Shown: positions 17,219 through 25,781 of the stretch, in pieces
Layout of the letters: every line of letters begins with the position of its first letter
How positions within the stretch are numbered: the stretch's first letter is position 1
NCBI GenBank assembly: GCA_018402455.1
Contig: JAGYIG010000017.1
Span: 1-64,000, forward strand
Reading direction: 5' to 3'
Source of the DNA: Opitutaceae bacterium
GTDB taxonomy: Bacteria; Verrucomicrobiota; Verrucomicrobiia; Opitutales; Opitutaceae
Length of the DNA stretch: 64,000 nucleotides
The notes under the pieces: model-generated
What the model was told of the DNA's origin: nothing
The model's input: the letters and a program-made list of their open reading frames with translations, nothing else
The model's database searches: none
Program-made: the position numbers and the translations under genes

Positions 17219-18517
17219 TCAGCCCGCGTAGTTGTTGGCGCGGGTGTGCCAGGTCTGCACGACCGAGATGTTCCGCATGGCGAAAGCAGCTTCGCAGTAG
17301 TGCAGGTAGTAGTCCCACTTGCGAATGAAACGATCGTCGAAGCCCAGTTTGCGGACCTCTTCGAGGCGACGGGTGAAGGCATTTTGCCAGTGACGCAGGG
17401 TGATCGTGTAGTCCGCCGCGTAGTCCTCCATACCGCGAAGGACGAAGCCCCCGGACTCCGCGAGCAGGTGGTTCACCCGGTTGGTGGACAACAGCAGGGA
17501 CCCCGGGAAAATGTGCTTTTGGATGAAGTCGACGCCGCGGCGAAACTCGGCATAGCGGTTGTCCGGGCAGGTGATGAATTGGAGGGCGAGCCGACCATCG
17601 GGCTTGAGCAGACGGGCGAGTGCGGCGGTGAACGCGGGCAGATACTGGTGGCCGAGCGCCTCCATCATTTCAATCGATACAATCTTGTCGAACTGACCCT
17701 CGATGTCGCGGAAATCACGAAGTTGCACCTCAATCCGGTCGGCGAGGCCAGCCTCGGCGATGCGGGCCACCGCCAGGTCGTGCTGCTCCTGGGAGATCGT
17801 CACCGTGGTGACGCGGCAACCGTGATGCTGCACGGCGTGCAGGGACCAGCCGCCCCAACCGGTGCCGATTTCCAACACATGGTCGTCGGGCTGCAGATTG
17901 AGCTTCTGGCAGAGGGCCTCATTCTTGGCGGCTTGAGCCTGCTCCAAGGGCAGGTCAGCGGAGGCAAAGTGAGCCCCGGAATACATCATCGAGCGATCGA
18001 GAAAGAGGGCGAAGAACTCGTTGGAAAGGTCGTAGTGCTCGCTGATGTTCTTGCGCGCTGTGGTGCGGTTGTTGGGGCGCAGCAGATGGCCGAAGCGGTT
18101 GGCGGCGCGGAACAGGTTGATCGCCCGATCCTTCAGTTTCTTGCGCTTGGAGCCCGACAGGGTGGGGGCGTCCTCCACGTTGAGAATGAACCAGGCAATG
18201 ACCGCCGTGAGATCGGGGGAATCCCAATCGCCGTCGATGAAGCTTTCGCCGAAACCCACGTCGCCAGAGAGCACACACTTCTTGAAGAACGCTTCGTGCC
18301 GCACCCGGATGGTGGCGGTCGCCGGGATCCCCTGGGCGAGATCCGTATGGGGCCCGGGCGAACCCAGCGTCAGCGTCGTGCCTTCGGGAAGTTCCAGCTT
18401 CAGGGTGCCCCGTTTCATCCCGGCCAGCGTGTCCAGCACCAGCCTGCGGCTCAGGGTGGTGCGGGCAGCGGCGGGCAGGGTGGTATCAATGGTGGCCGGG
18501 GAGGGAGATGCGTTCAT
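17219..18517 (-). CDS. cfa: Cyclopropane-fatty-acyl-phospholipid synthase family protein
   Basis: The product is a 432-residue SAM-dependent methyltransferase that acts on double bonds of membrane phospholipid acyl chains. The N-terminal Cfa domain (about 30-145) has VGFGESFIDGDWDSPDL. The catalytic domain has KNISEHYDLSNEFFALFLD, MMYSGAHF, the SAM loop LEIGTGWGG at 215-223, and VSIEMMEALGHQY. FIQKHIFPGSLL and the Tyr/His-rich C-terminus (RKWDYYLHYCEAAF) match Cfa. It could make cyclopropane, methyl-branched or furan-precursor acyl chains. The order desaturase, FAD oxidoreductase, DUF1365, Cfa favours lipid modification linked to oxidative stress. Confidence 0.92.
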   Translation of the reverse strand: MNASPSPATIDTTLPAAARTTLSRRLVLDTLAGMKRGTLKLELPEGTTLTLGSPGPHTDLAQGIPATATIRVRHEAFFKKCVLSGDVGFGESFIDGDWDSPDLTAVIAWFILNVEDAPTLSGSKRKKLKDRAINLFRAANRFGHLLRPNNRTTARKNISEHYDLSNEFFALFLDRSMMYSGAHFASADLPLEQAQAAKNEALCQKLNLQPDDHVLEIGTGWGGWSLHAVQHHGCRVTTVTISQEQHDLAVARIAEAGLADRIEVQLRDFRDIEGQFDKIVSIEMMEALGHQYLPAFTAALARLLKPDGRLALQFITCPDNRYAEFRRGVDFIQKHIFPGSLLLSTNRVNHLLAESGGFVLRGMEDYAADYTITLRHWQNAFTRRLEEVRKLGFDDRFIRKWDYYLHYCEAAFAMRNISVVQTWHTRANNYAG

Positions 18518-18537
18518 GATGAAAAAGGAGCCTTGTT

Positions 18538-19431
18538 TCAGTGATGGGCGGCGGGCTGGATTTTGGCGGCTTTGACCGAGTCAGTTGTCAAGGATTCGTG
18601 CGGACGGTAGAGATTGGATTGGGAAGCTGCCCGATTTTTTTTGGCAAACCAAGGCACGCGTTTCAGCCAGAGCCGGAACGCGTGCCAGTGGATGAGAAAT
18701 ATGACCCGTAGGGTGAGCAGGGGATAAGTGAAGAGATAGGCCGCCAGCCTCCCGTCGGTCAGGGGGCGGGCGGCGCCGGTGATGGAGGTGGCCAAATTGC
18801 GGCGGCCTCCTTCGAAGTCATCGATGTAAACCGCCAACCGATCATCGGCCGGCCGGAGCCGGAAGTCGAACTCCACATCCACATCGGAGAACGGGGAGAC
18901 ATAGAAGTCCTTTGCCGTGCGCTGCGTGAAACCGGTGGGGCCGAGGTGCGAGGCCGTCAACAGGTAGGGTTTCATCTCATGAAAGGTATTGGTGACCTCC
19001 ACGATGCTTGCGATCAGGTCTCCGGTCGAATCCCTCACGTAGTAAAATGAAACGGGGTTGAACCGATAGCCGAGCATCCGGGGTAGTGTGACCAATTCCA
19101 CGCGAGCCGACTCATCAGCGGCGACGCCGTGGGTGTTCAGGTAGCGGAGCACCCGCTCCTTGAGGGTAGGGGTATCGGCCGGAGCGTAGCCGTAGGCATT
19201 GCACGCCTGAGTTGGCGACGGGTTGTGCAGGCTTTCGGTGAGAGGGAGAAAGTCGGCGGTGCGCAGGCTGAAAAGGTTGCCGCGGTCGACCGAAAACAAC
19301 CGGTGGCGACGATCCAACGCCTCCAGTTCGTCCAAGTCCAATGACAGCATGAAGACGCGGTAGGCGAAGCGGTGCTTTTTGGGGAAAAAGCGCGCGTGCA
19401 TCACCCGGCATTCAAAGACTTTGGACCTCAT
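18538..19431 (-). CDS. DUF1365 family protein
   Basis: The product is a 297-residue DUF1365 protein, identified from VMHARFFPKKHRFAYRVFML at residues 10-29, LPRMLGYRFNPVSFYYV, EVTNTFHEMKPYLL and KDFYVSPFSDVDVEFDFR. The family has no settled reaction but nearly always accompanies a Cfa-like enzyme and an FAD-dependent amine-oxidase-like protein. A Leu/Ile-rich helix near residues 235-260 may touch the membrane. It lies between those two partners here. Confidence 0.92.
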   Translation of the reverse strand: MRSKVFECRVMHARFFPKKHRFAYRVFMLSLDLDELEALDRRHRLFSVDRGNLFSLRTADFLPLTESLHNPSPTQACNAYGYAPADTPTLKERVLRYLNTHGVAADESARVELVTLPRMLGYRFNPVSFYYVRDSTGDLIASIVEVTNTFHEMKPYLLTASHLGPTGFTQRTAKDFYVSPFSDVDVEFDFRLRPADDRLAVYIDDFEGGRRNLATSITGAARPLTDGRLAAYLFTYPLLTLRVIFLIHWHAFRLWLKRVPWFAKKNRAASQSNLYRPHESLTTDSVKAAKIQPAAHH

Positions 19432-19497
19432 TGGACCTTAACAATGAGGCGCGGAAGCCATTAAACGCAAACGACGGGGTCAAGAACTAGACAAAAT

Positions 19498-20784
19498 CTA
19501 GACATCCCACGGATCGCTCCCCAGCAGGAGGTTACACAACTGGTAGGCGCTCCAGATACCGTCCTCATGGAAGCCATACCGTTGCCACGCGCCCACGAAG
19601 TAGGTGTTGGTGGTGCCGGAGGCATCGGCGTTGAGCCCGGGGAGGTCGTCTTGTGCCTCCAGGGCGGGGAGGTCGAACAAGGGATGCGAGTAGTTGATCG
19701 TGCGTTGCACCTTGGCGGGATCGAGATCAGCGGCGCGATTGATCGAGACAAAAAATTGCTCCTGATCGCTGACGCCTTGCAGCGAATTCATCCAATAGTG
19801 GGTGGCGGGATCGATCCGGCCCTCCGGACCGCGGACCAGCTGATAGTTCCAACTCGACCAGGCCCGTTTGGTGCGCGGCATGACCGAGGTGTCGGTGTGC
19901 AGGGAGGCGGTGTTGGGCTGGAAGGCGAAGGCCCCGAGAATGCGACTCTCTTCCGGGGTGGGGTTGACCAACAGCCGGAGGGCGACGTCCGCATGGGTCG
20001 CGAGAATGGCCTGATCAAACGAGCCGGCTTCGCCTTGGGACGTCATGACCACGACATCGCGGCCCGTGCGGACCACGCGCGTGGCCGCTCGGCCGAGGTG
20101 AATCCGATCGCGAAAGGGCGCGATCATCCGCCGCACGTATTCGCGGCTGCCGCCATCGGGTGTCCACCACTGGTGCTGGGTGTGCAACCCGAGGAAACCG
20201 TGGTTGTGGAAAAACCGCAGCAGGCTCGAGGCGGGAAACTGCAGCATCTTCTCCGGCGGGGTGCTCCACACGGCGGAGCTCATCGGCACGAGGTAGAGGT
20301 TGAAGAAGTCTTCGCCGTAACCGCGGGAGCGCACGTAGTCCGCCAGCGGCACCTTTCTTAAGCTGGTATCTTCCAGCGCGGCGACCGCCTCTTGGTTGAA
20401 GCGATTAACCGCCCAGAGCATTTTCAGAAAGCGGGCATTGAACAGGTTTTTGCGCTGCGCAAACAGGTGATTCAGCGAGCTGCCGCTCCACTCCAAACCT
20501 GTCTCGTCATCGCGGACGGAAAAGGACATGGAGGTCTGCTTCGTGGGGACCTTGAACTGGGCAAAGAGGCGACAAAGGTGGGGGTAGGTCTCGTGGTTGA
20601 ACACCATGAACCCGGTGTCGATCGGCACGGCCCGGCCGGTGGCGGCTTCCGTCGCATCGACGGTATGGGCGTGGCCGCCGACATGCTGGTCCGACTCGAA
20701 GACCGTGACATCGTGGTGCCGGTGCAGAAAGTGGGCGCAACCCAAGCCGGAGATCCCGGAGCCAATGATGGCAATGCGAGCCAT
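19498..20784 (-). CDS. FAD/NAD(P)-binding oxidoreductase (amine-oxidase-like) of the Cfa cluster
   Basis: The product is a 428-residue flavoprotein. The dinucleotide-binding motif IIGSGISGLG at residues 6-15 is followed by FESDQHVGGHAHTVD, PIDTGFMVFNHETYP, and the family Trp/Ser-rich AVWSTPPEKMLQFPA segment. The C-terminus NTYFVGAWQRYGFHEDGIWSA is typical. Plants carry a related flavin domain fused to Cfa. In proteobacteria homologues are often encoded with Cfa and DUF1365 under ECF sigma-ChrR control. It probably oxidises or reduces an acyl intermediate; the substrate is unproven. Confidence 0.9.
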   Translation of the reverse strand: MARIAIIGSGISGLGCAHFLHRHHDVTVFESDQHVGGHAHTVDATEAATGRAVPIDTGFMVFNHETYPHLCRLFAQFKVPTKQTSMSFSVRDDETGLEWSGSSLNHLFAQRKNLFNARFLKMLWAVNRFNQEAVAALEDTSLRKVPLADYVRSRGYGEDFFNLYLVPMSSAVWSTPPEKMLQFPASSLLRFFHNHGFLGLHTQHQWWTPDGGSREYVRRMIAPFRDRIHLGRAATRVVRTGRDVVVMTSQGEAGSFDQAILATHADVALRLLVNPTPEESRILGAFAFQPNTASLHTDTSVMPRTKRAWSSWNYQLVRGPEGRIDPATHYWMNSLQGVSDQEQFFVSINRAADLDPAKVQRTINYSHPLFDLPALEAQDDLPGLNADASGTTNTYFVGAWQRYGFHEDGIWSAYQLCNLLLGSDPWDV

Positions 20785-20808
20785 GGTGGTGGGGGGACGG
20801 AAAACGGT

Positions 20809-21984
20809 TCAGCCTTGGCGGTCCGGCTTCGACTCCGGCGCCTCCGCGGCCAGCGAACTCACGTCTTGGTGTTGGGCGGCTCCAGCGGCCTTGTCCGGCG
20901 CCTCCGCGTGGGCCGCCTGCATGGCTCCCACGGCCAGCGCCGCAGCCGTCGGCACCACTTTTTTGAGTGAGGAAGGCGACGGGCCGGCGGACCCGGCCCG
21001 GGCGGCGGCCGCGACCGTCTCGAGATGCTCCTGATGCCGGCCCTCATCGAGCACGGACTGGGGCACGCGCTTGAACCCCCAAATCAATCCGGTCCAGGAG
21101 AGCGCTTTCAGCCCGTAGTAGGTCGGATCGAACTCCCACCAGTAGAAGCCGTTGCGGGTCGCGCTTTGATAACGGTGGTGGTTGTTGTGCCAGCCCTCGC
21201 CCAAACAGATAATGGAAAGGATGAAGCTGTTGCGGGAGTCGTCTTCGGTTTTATACCGCCGCTTACCCATCAGGTGAGCCATGGAATTGATGCAGGATGT
21301 GCCATGGAAGAGGGCGGTGGTGCTGATAAAAAAGCCCCACACCAACAGTTGCGGCCCACTCGTGCCCAGACCCGGCGCATAGGCTTCGAGCAGGGCACCC
21401 ACTCCGTAGATCAGCCCGGCGAAAACCGCCGGCACAATGATGTCGAAACGGTTGAGGAACACCAACTCAGGAAATTTCGCGAGGTCCTTAACCTGGGAAT
21501 AATCGGTCGGGAAATTTCGCCGGCTGGTGATCCATCCGATGTGGGACCAGAGGAAGCCGTGCACGTGGGGGGAGTGGGCATCGTGCTCGTCGTCGCTGTG
21601 GCGATGGTGATGACGGTGGTGGTAGGCCCACCAGAGGGGCCCGCGTTGCACGGTGGTTCCCCCCCAGACGGCCAGCAGGAACTGTCCGAGACGGGAGGTG
21701 CTGTAGGTCTTGTGCGAGAAATACCGGTGGTAGATCCCGGTGACCGCAAACATGCGCCCGAAATACAGGATCACGGCAGCGGCCACGGCGATCGGGCTCC
21801 AGCCAACCCAGATGACCCCGAGACAGCCGATGTGCAGGACCACAAACGGCAGGACCCGAACCCAGTCCACCTTGTCCGGCTCCTGGCGCATTTTGGCCGC
21901 CCCATCCGGGCAGTAGTCAGCATCGATCCACTGCACCAGCGCGGTGGAAATTCGTTGAAAAATAGAGGGTTGGGAAACGCTCAC
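20809..21984 (-). CDS. Membrane acyl-CoA/acyl-lipid desaturase with C-terminal extension
   Basis: The product is a 391-residue di-iron desaturase. The three histidine boxes are HRYFSH at 86-91, HHRHH at 122-126 and HNNHH at 266-270, with four membrane helices between them. It introduces a double bond, probably delta-9, giving the substrate for the downstream methyltransferases. Unusually, about 65 residues from position 325 onward form an Ala/Glu/Pro-rich tail without homology I can recall. The start is GTG with no clear Shine-Dalgarno. It is the first gene of the eight-gene lipid cluster. Confidence 0.92.
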   Translation of the reverse strand: MSVSQPSIFQRISTALVQWIDADYCPDGAAKMRQEPDKVDWVRVLPFVVLHIGCLGVIWVGWSPIAVAAAVILYFGRMFAVTGIYHRYFSHKTYSTSRLGQFLLAVWGGTTVQRGPLWWAYHHRHHHRHSDDEHDAHSPHVHGFLWSHIGWITSRRNFPTDYSQVKDLAKFPELVFLNRFDIIVPAVFAGLIYGVGALLEAYAPGLGTSGPQLLVWGFFISTTALFHGTSCINSMAHLMGKRRYKTEDDSRNSFILSIICLGEGWHNNHHRYQSATRNGFYWWEFDPTYYGLKALSWTGLIWGFKRVPQSVLDEGRHQEHLETVAAAARAGSAGPSPSSLKKVVPTAAALAVGAMQAAHAEAPDKAAGAAQHQDVSSLAAEAPESKPDRQG

Positions 21985-22161
21985 GAAGTCAGTTGCGGGT
22001 TAAAAGGTAAAAACAAGGGCAACGGTCGCTCAGGAGCAAGCGACTGTGGTAGTCTTCGTGAGATTGGGGGGGCTTGGATTCACGCGGGGGCAACGCGTTT
22101 AAGATTGCCGCCGCACTGAGTCGCCCCGCCGAGATCGGGTCAAACCGACCGGGACCGCCGC

Positions 22162-22344
22162 TCAATCACCTGCCCCCGAAATCCGGCGGTCGCGCGCAGC
22201 GGCCACGGCGAACCAGATGACCATGGCGCCCAACAGGATCCGGCGCAGGGCCGGCTCGTCCAGGTGGTCAAAGAAGTAAAGCACCGGCGCGAGGGCGGTG
22301 GCGGAGAGGGCTAGCCAGCCGAGATACTTGAGCAGGGACGTCAT
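22162..22344 (-). CDS. Small two-helix membrane protein downstream of NCS1 permease
   Basis: The product is a 60-residue protein with two hydrophobic helices (about residues 4-22 and 36-52) joined by DHLDEPALRR. It begins 8 bases after the permease stop on the same strand, so it is cotranscribed. I know no family. A much longer minus-strand frame contains it, but the upstream part of that frame is an Arg/Gly/His-rich shadow of the permease. It may be a subunit or stabiliser of the transporter, which is inference from position. Confidence 0.65.
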   Translation of the reverse strand: MTSLLKYLGWLALSATALAPVLYFFDHLDEPALRRILLGAMVIWFAVAAARDRRISGAGD

Positions 22345-22352
22345 GGTAGCAG

Positions 22353-23750
22353 TTAAGCGAGTTGGGCGGCGGCGGAACGTTTGGTGAGGCCGGCGTAGAT
22401 CAACCCACAGGCGATCCAGCAAGGCAGGGGCATGAAGTGCGCGGGCACGCCGCGGTCGAACATCAACCACAGGGCGATGCCGATGGGGATGAGCCAGGCA
22501 ACCAGCACGTCCAGATTGAAGGCGCGCCGCCACCGGGCGGCGGGATCCGTGGGAATGCCCCACTGCTTGGCGAAGAAGAAATCCACCACAATGACCGCGC
22601 CGACGGGAGCCAGAATGGTGCCGTAGAGACCAACAAAGCCGATCAGCTTCATGGCAAACGCGGGGAAGACGCCGGCCACCGTGCAGACCCCGCCGGCCAA
22701 CAAGGTCGCCTGAGTGCGGGTGAGCTTGGGCAACGCTCCCTGAAAGGCCAGACCCGCGCGGTAGATGGTGGGGTTGGCCGTGGTCCAGCCGGCAATCACC
22801 ACGCACACCAGTCCCGCCCAACCCAGCGCGTCGAACACCATCACCCCCGGTGGGACGCCCTCGGTCGCCACGGCTCCGCGCTCCCGCACCCAATACACCA
22901 GCAGCAAGGCGGCGCACACCCACGCAACATAGTGCCCCAAATACATGCCGGCCGCGGCGGCCCAGCCGGACGAGGGTTTGCGCGCGTAGCGCAGCACCGA
23001 CAGGTCGGCCATGCCGATGTGCATGGCGGCATTGCAAAACGCCGAAAAAAACGCCACCCCCCAGAACCCGATCTGCGATTCCGTGCCCGGCGCCGGCTCC
23101 AGCAGCGCCATCAAGTCGGTCGAGTCCAGTCGCTTCAAAATGACGACGCCGCAGGCCACGAAGATGAGGAACATCCACGGCGCGGCAATCGCACTCATGC
23201 GCGCCACGAAGGCATAACCCTTGATCGCCACCACGGTCATGAAACCGCCGATGACCAAGCAGGTGGCCGTCCACGCCACGCCCGTCGGCATCGTGTCGCT
23301 GAAGGCGGGCATCTGCACCTGCGGAAAGGGCACGCCGACGGCGGTGGCGGACACCGTGACCATGGCACCGGCCAGAAAACAGAACAGCAGTCCGTTGGCC
23401 ACATTGTAGACGGTGACCAGCTGGCGGCCGCAGATTTGTTCGAGCTTGTAGTAGAGGGTCTGCCGCAGTCCGGTCGCCGCCTCGGCGGTGATGAACCGCC
23501 ACGCGAGCACCGCCACCAGATTGCCCACCAACAACCCGAGCAACAGATCCGCCGCCCCCACTCCCCAGGCGATGAACAACGGGCCGATCATGAACTCCGT
23601 GCCCGCGGTGTGCTCCCCCGCATACATCCCCCAAAAGGCGCGCGGACCCTTTTGGGCCGAGACGGGAACCGGTTCGCGTTCGTATTCATTGACGCTCGGT
23701 GCCAGGGTCGAGGCGCTCGGGTCAGGCGGGGGAGGGGTAGCAGCAGCCAT
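22353..23750 (-). CDS. NCS1-family purine/cytosine permease-like transporter
   Basis: The product is a 465-residue, 12-helix nucleobase:cation symporter of the NCS1/CodB-like group. Landmarks are FWGMYAGEHTAGTEFMIGPL at the first helix, NVANGLLFCFLAG, GFWGVAFFSAFCNAAMHIGMAD, GWTTANPTIYRAGLAFQ and GAVIVVDFFFAKQW (the family helix 10 motif). The substrate is probably a purine, pyrimidine or hydantoin. ATG 23750 is used because upstream sequence in frame is low-complexity and overlaps the divergent MFS gene. The start is preceded by GATCTCC rather than a Shine-Dalgarno. Confidence 0.88.
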   Translation of the reverse strand: MAAATPPPPDPSASTLAPSVNEYEREPVPVSAQKGPRAFWGMYAGEHTAGTEFMIGPLFIAWGVGAADLLLGLLVGNLVAVLAWRFITAEAATGLRQTLYYKLEQICGRQLVTVYNVANGLLFCFLAGAMVTVSATAVGVPFPQVQMPAFSDTMPTGVAWTATCLVIGGFMTVVAIKGYAFVARMSAIAAPWMFLIFVACGVVILKRLDSTDLMALLEPAPGTESQIGFWGVAFFSAFCNAAMHIGMADLSVLRYARKPSSGWAAAAGMYLGHYVAWVCAALLLVYWVRERGAVATEGVPPGVMVFDALGWAGLVCVVIAGWTTANPTIYRAGLAFQGALPKLTRTQATLLAGGVCTVAGVFPAFAMKLIGFVGLYGTILAPVGAVIVVDFFFAKQWGIPTDPAARWRRAFNLDVLVAWLIPIGIALWLMFDRGVPAHFMPLPCWIACGLIYAGLTKRSAAAQLA

Positions 23751-23846
23751 GGAGATCAGGCGAAATAAGCGGTCGGCCTGCGGTCTGACAATCCCTAAGG
23801 GGTCGTGGCTTGCGCCGGATGGGGATTGTCGTTCGATTACCGCCCC

Positions 23847-25106
23847 ATGGACGTCCCCGCCGCCAATCAACCGCCGCCGGTGCGCCCCCGGGAGGTCTTT
23901 GGCTGGTGCTGTTTCGACTTCGCGAACTCCGCTTTCACCACGATCGTCATCACCGTGGTGGGCCTGCCCTACTTCAAAGCGGTGGTGGCCGCCGGCGCTA
24001 ATGCCGCCGAGGGCTGGTGGGGCACGACGTTGGCGCTGTCCCAAGCGTTGGTGCTGCTGCTCGCGCCGCTGGTCGGGGTGGTCGCGGATGTGCATGCCCG
24101 CAAGAAGCGTTACCTCGCCGTCACCGCGTTGGTCTGCTCGGCGGCCACGGCCCTGATGGCGGGCATCGGGGCGGGACAGGTCGGGCTGATGCTCGGTCTC
24201 CTGTTGGTGGCCAACGTCGCGTTCTCGATGAGCGAAAACATCTGCGCGGCCTTCCTGCCGGAGATCAGCACGCCGCAAAACGTGGGCCGCATCTCCGGCT
24301 ACGGTTGGTCGTTTGGTTACCTCGGCGGACTCCTGAGTCTGGTGCTGGCGCTGGTCATTATTCAAAGCGGGCCCGGCCGGGCGCAGTGGACGTTCCTTGC
24401 GGTGGGACTTTTCTTTTTCCTGGCCAGTCTTCCCACCCTGCTGCTGCTGCGGGAGCGGGCGCGGCCCCGGACTTTGCGTCCGGGACAAACCTACCGGCAG
24501 TTGGCGTGGAAACAGTTTGGCGATATGCGTCGGGAGCTTCCGCAGCACCGGAAACTGCTGAAGTTTTTTGCGGCCATGACGTGTTATTTGGCGGGGTTGA
24601 TGGCGGTGGTGGGATTTGCGGCGGGCTACGCGACCGAGGTCCTCGGGATGGCGCAGACCCAGATCATTGGGCTCTTTGTGGTTTTGCAGCTCGCCGGCGT
24701 GGCGGGGGCGTTTGGCTTTGGGTTTCTGCAGGATCGGCTGGGCTCAAAGCCGCCTTTGATCGTGGCGCTTTTGCTGTGGATTGTGGCCTGTCTGTGGGCC
24801 GCGGTCTGCGAGAGCGTGGCCGAGTTTTATGCCATCGGCGTGCTGGCCGGAATCGGCATGGGCTCCCTGCAATCCGCCAGCCGGGCGGTGGTGGCCACAC
24901 TCACGCCCCCGGGTCGGGCCGGAGAGTTTTTCGGCTATTGGGGGTTCTTTGCCAAATTGGCCGCGGTGATCGGAACCTTCGTGTTCGGTAACTTGGTGTC
25001 GTTGACGGACTACCGGGTGGCCATCACCGCCAACGCCGGCTTCTTTTTGGTGGGACTGTTGATTCTGCTCACGCTTAAGTTACCGCGAGGTAACGAAGCC
25101 GCGTGA
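23847..25106 (+). CDS. UMF1-type MFS transporter
   Basis: The product is a 419-residue, 12-helix transporter of the MFS UMF1 (Atg22-like) group. VFGWCCFDFANSAFTTIVITVV at the N-terminus is the group hallmark (given by position, about residues 17-38). NICAAFLPEISTPQNVGRIS and GWSFGYLGGLLSLVL follow. It may export amino acids, as yeast Atg22 does from vacuoles, but the bacterial substrate is unknown. It is divergent from the NCS1 permease, with 96 bases between starts. Confidence 0.88.
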   Translation: MDVPAANQPPPVRPREVFGWCCFDFANSAFTTIVITVVGLPYFKAVVAAGANAAEGWWGTTLALSQALVLLLAPLVGVVADVHARKKRYLAVTALVCSAATALMAGIGAGQVGLMLGLLLVANVAFSMSENICAAFLPEISTPQNVGRISGYGWSFGYLGGLLSLVLALVIIQSGPGRAQWTFLAVGLFFFLASLPTLLLLRERARPRTLRPGQTYRQLAWKQFGDMRRELPQHRKLLKFFAAMTCYLAGLMAVVGFAAGYATEVLGMAQTQIIGLFVVLQLAGVAGAFGFGFLQDRLGSKPPLIVALLLWIVACLWAAVCESVAEFYAIGVLAGIGMGSLQSASRAVVATLTPPGRAGEFFGYWGFFAKLAAVIGTFVFGNLVSLTDYRVAITANAGFFLVGLLILLTLKLPRGNEAA

Positions 25107-25122
25107 ATTTAACGGCCACGGG

Positions 25123-25140
25123 TTGGCACGGAGATTGCAT
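25123..25140 (+). promoter_or_regulatory. Sigma-54 (RpoN) type -24/-12 promoter
   Basis: TTGGCACGGAGATTGCAT matches the sigma-54 consensus TGGCACG-N4-TTGCW at every defined position, with the invariant GG and GC 10 bases apart. Transcription would begin near 25151, giving a leader of about 205 bases for the TonB-C-terminal-domain gene at 25358. No enhancer-binding activator is encoded nearby. Confidence 0.75.
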
Positions 25141-25150
25141 TGAGGGAAAC

Positions 25151-25357
25151 GGTTCCTCTGTTGGTAACCAGTCGGGAGTTCTTTGAATGGGGTCGATTCC
25201 CCCTGCGCTTTCGGGCAACGCGAATGGGCGAGTTTCGTCGCGTTGACCCGCTCGGTTTCAAGCGGGCGTAAGTCCGTTTGATGTCACCTGCCGTCGAGTC
25301 TGACCGCAGGTGAACCAACCAAACCAAACGGCGTCCTGCCGTCTCAGGACAAACCAC
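25151..25357 (+). other. Folded 5' leader with SD-sequestering hairpin
   Basis: The leader contains inverted repeats at 25189-25202, 25247-25266 (CCCGCT/AGCGGG), 25285-25312 (CACCTGC/GCAGGTG) and 25333-25350 (GTCCTG/CAGGAC). The last hairpin buries AGGA at 25346-25349, the only Shine-Dalgarno-like sequence, 8 bases before the ATG. I recognise no known riboswitch class. The layout suggests translational control. Confidence 0.5.
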
Positions 25358-25747
25358 ATGAACGCAGTAAAGAAACTCGCAATCGTGCTCAGCCTCGGCG
25401 CTTTGACGGTCACCGCTTCCGCGGGGACTTCGGAGCAAGCCTACGTCGAATCGTTCGACGGTGTAACCGACATGCCGGTCCCCGTGTCCGTGGTGGCTCC
25501 CGCCATCACCGCCTATCGGGGATCGGAAGTCCTGCTCGAATTCGTGGTCGATACCACGGGAGTGCCTCAGGGCATCACCGTGGTTTCCTCCAATGATGCC
25601 GAGCTCGCCGTCGCCGCGATCGAAGCTGTGTCGGAGTGGCGTTTCGCGCCGCTCGTCAAAGCCGGGGTAACGGTGGAGTCGAAAGTTCGGCTCCCCTTCG
25701 TTGCCGCCTTGCCGGGAAATCGGAATGATCGCTTCGCGGTCAACTGA
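25358..25747 (+). CDS. Small exported protein with TonB C-terminal domain
   Basis: The product is a 129-residue protein with an N-terminal signal (residues 1-22, ending ASA) and a TonB-C-like domain: VLLEFVVDTTGVPQGITVVSS, then ELAVAAIEAVSEWRFAPLVKAG, the canonical AA.eAl..WrF.Pa.kdG pattern. There is no Pro-rich spacer, and the N-terminus looks cleavable rather than a TonB-type anchor. It may therefore be a free periplasmic domain and not a complete energy transducer. It stands alone between a sigma-54 type promoter and a terminator, so it is a single-gene transcript. No exbBD is adjacent. Confidence 0.82.
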   Translation: MNAVKKLAIVLSLGALTVTASAGTSEQAYVESFDGVTDMPVPVSVVAPAITAYRGSEVLLEFVVDTTGVPQGITVVSSNDAELAVAAIEAVSEWRFAPLVKAGVTVESKVRLPFVAALPGNRNDRFAVN

Positions 25748-25781
25748 GCTACGATAGTGTCAAACAAGTAAGTAAATCAAC

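Noticed and set aside
22162-23634. A 490-codon minus-strand open frame
   Set aside because: Only its last 60 codons look like protein. The upstream part is Arg/Gly/His-rich and shadows the NCS1 permease read in another frame.
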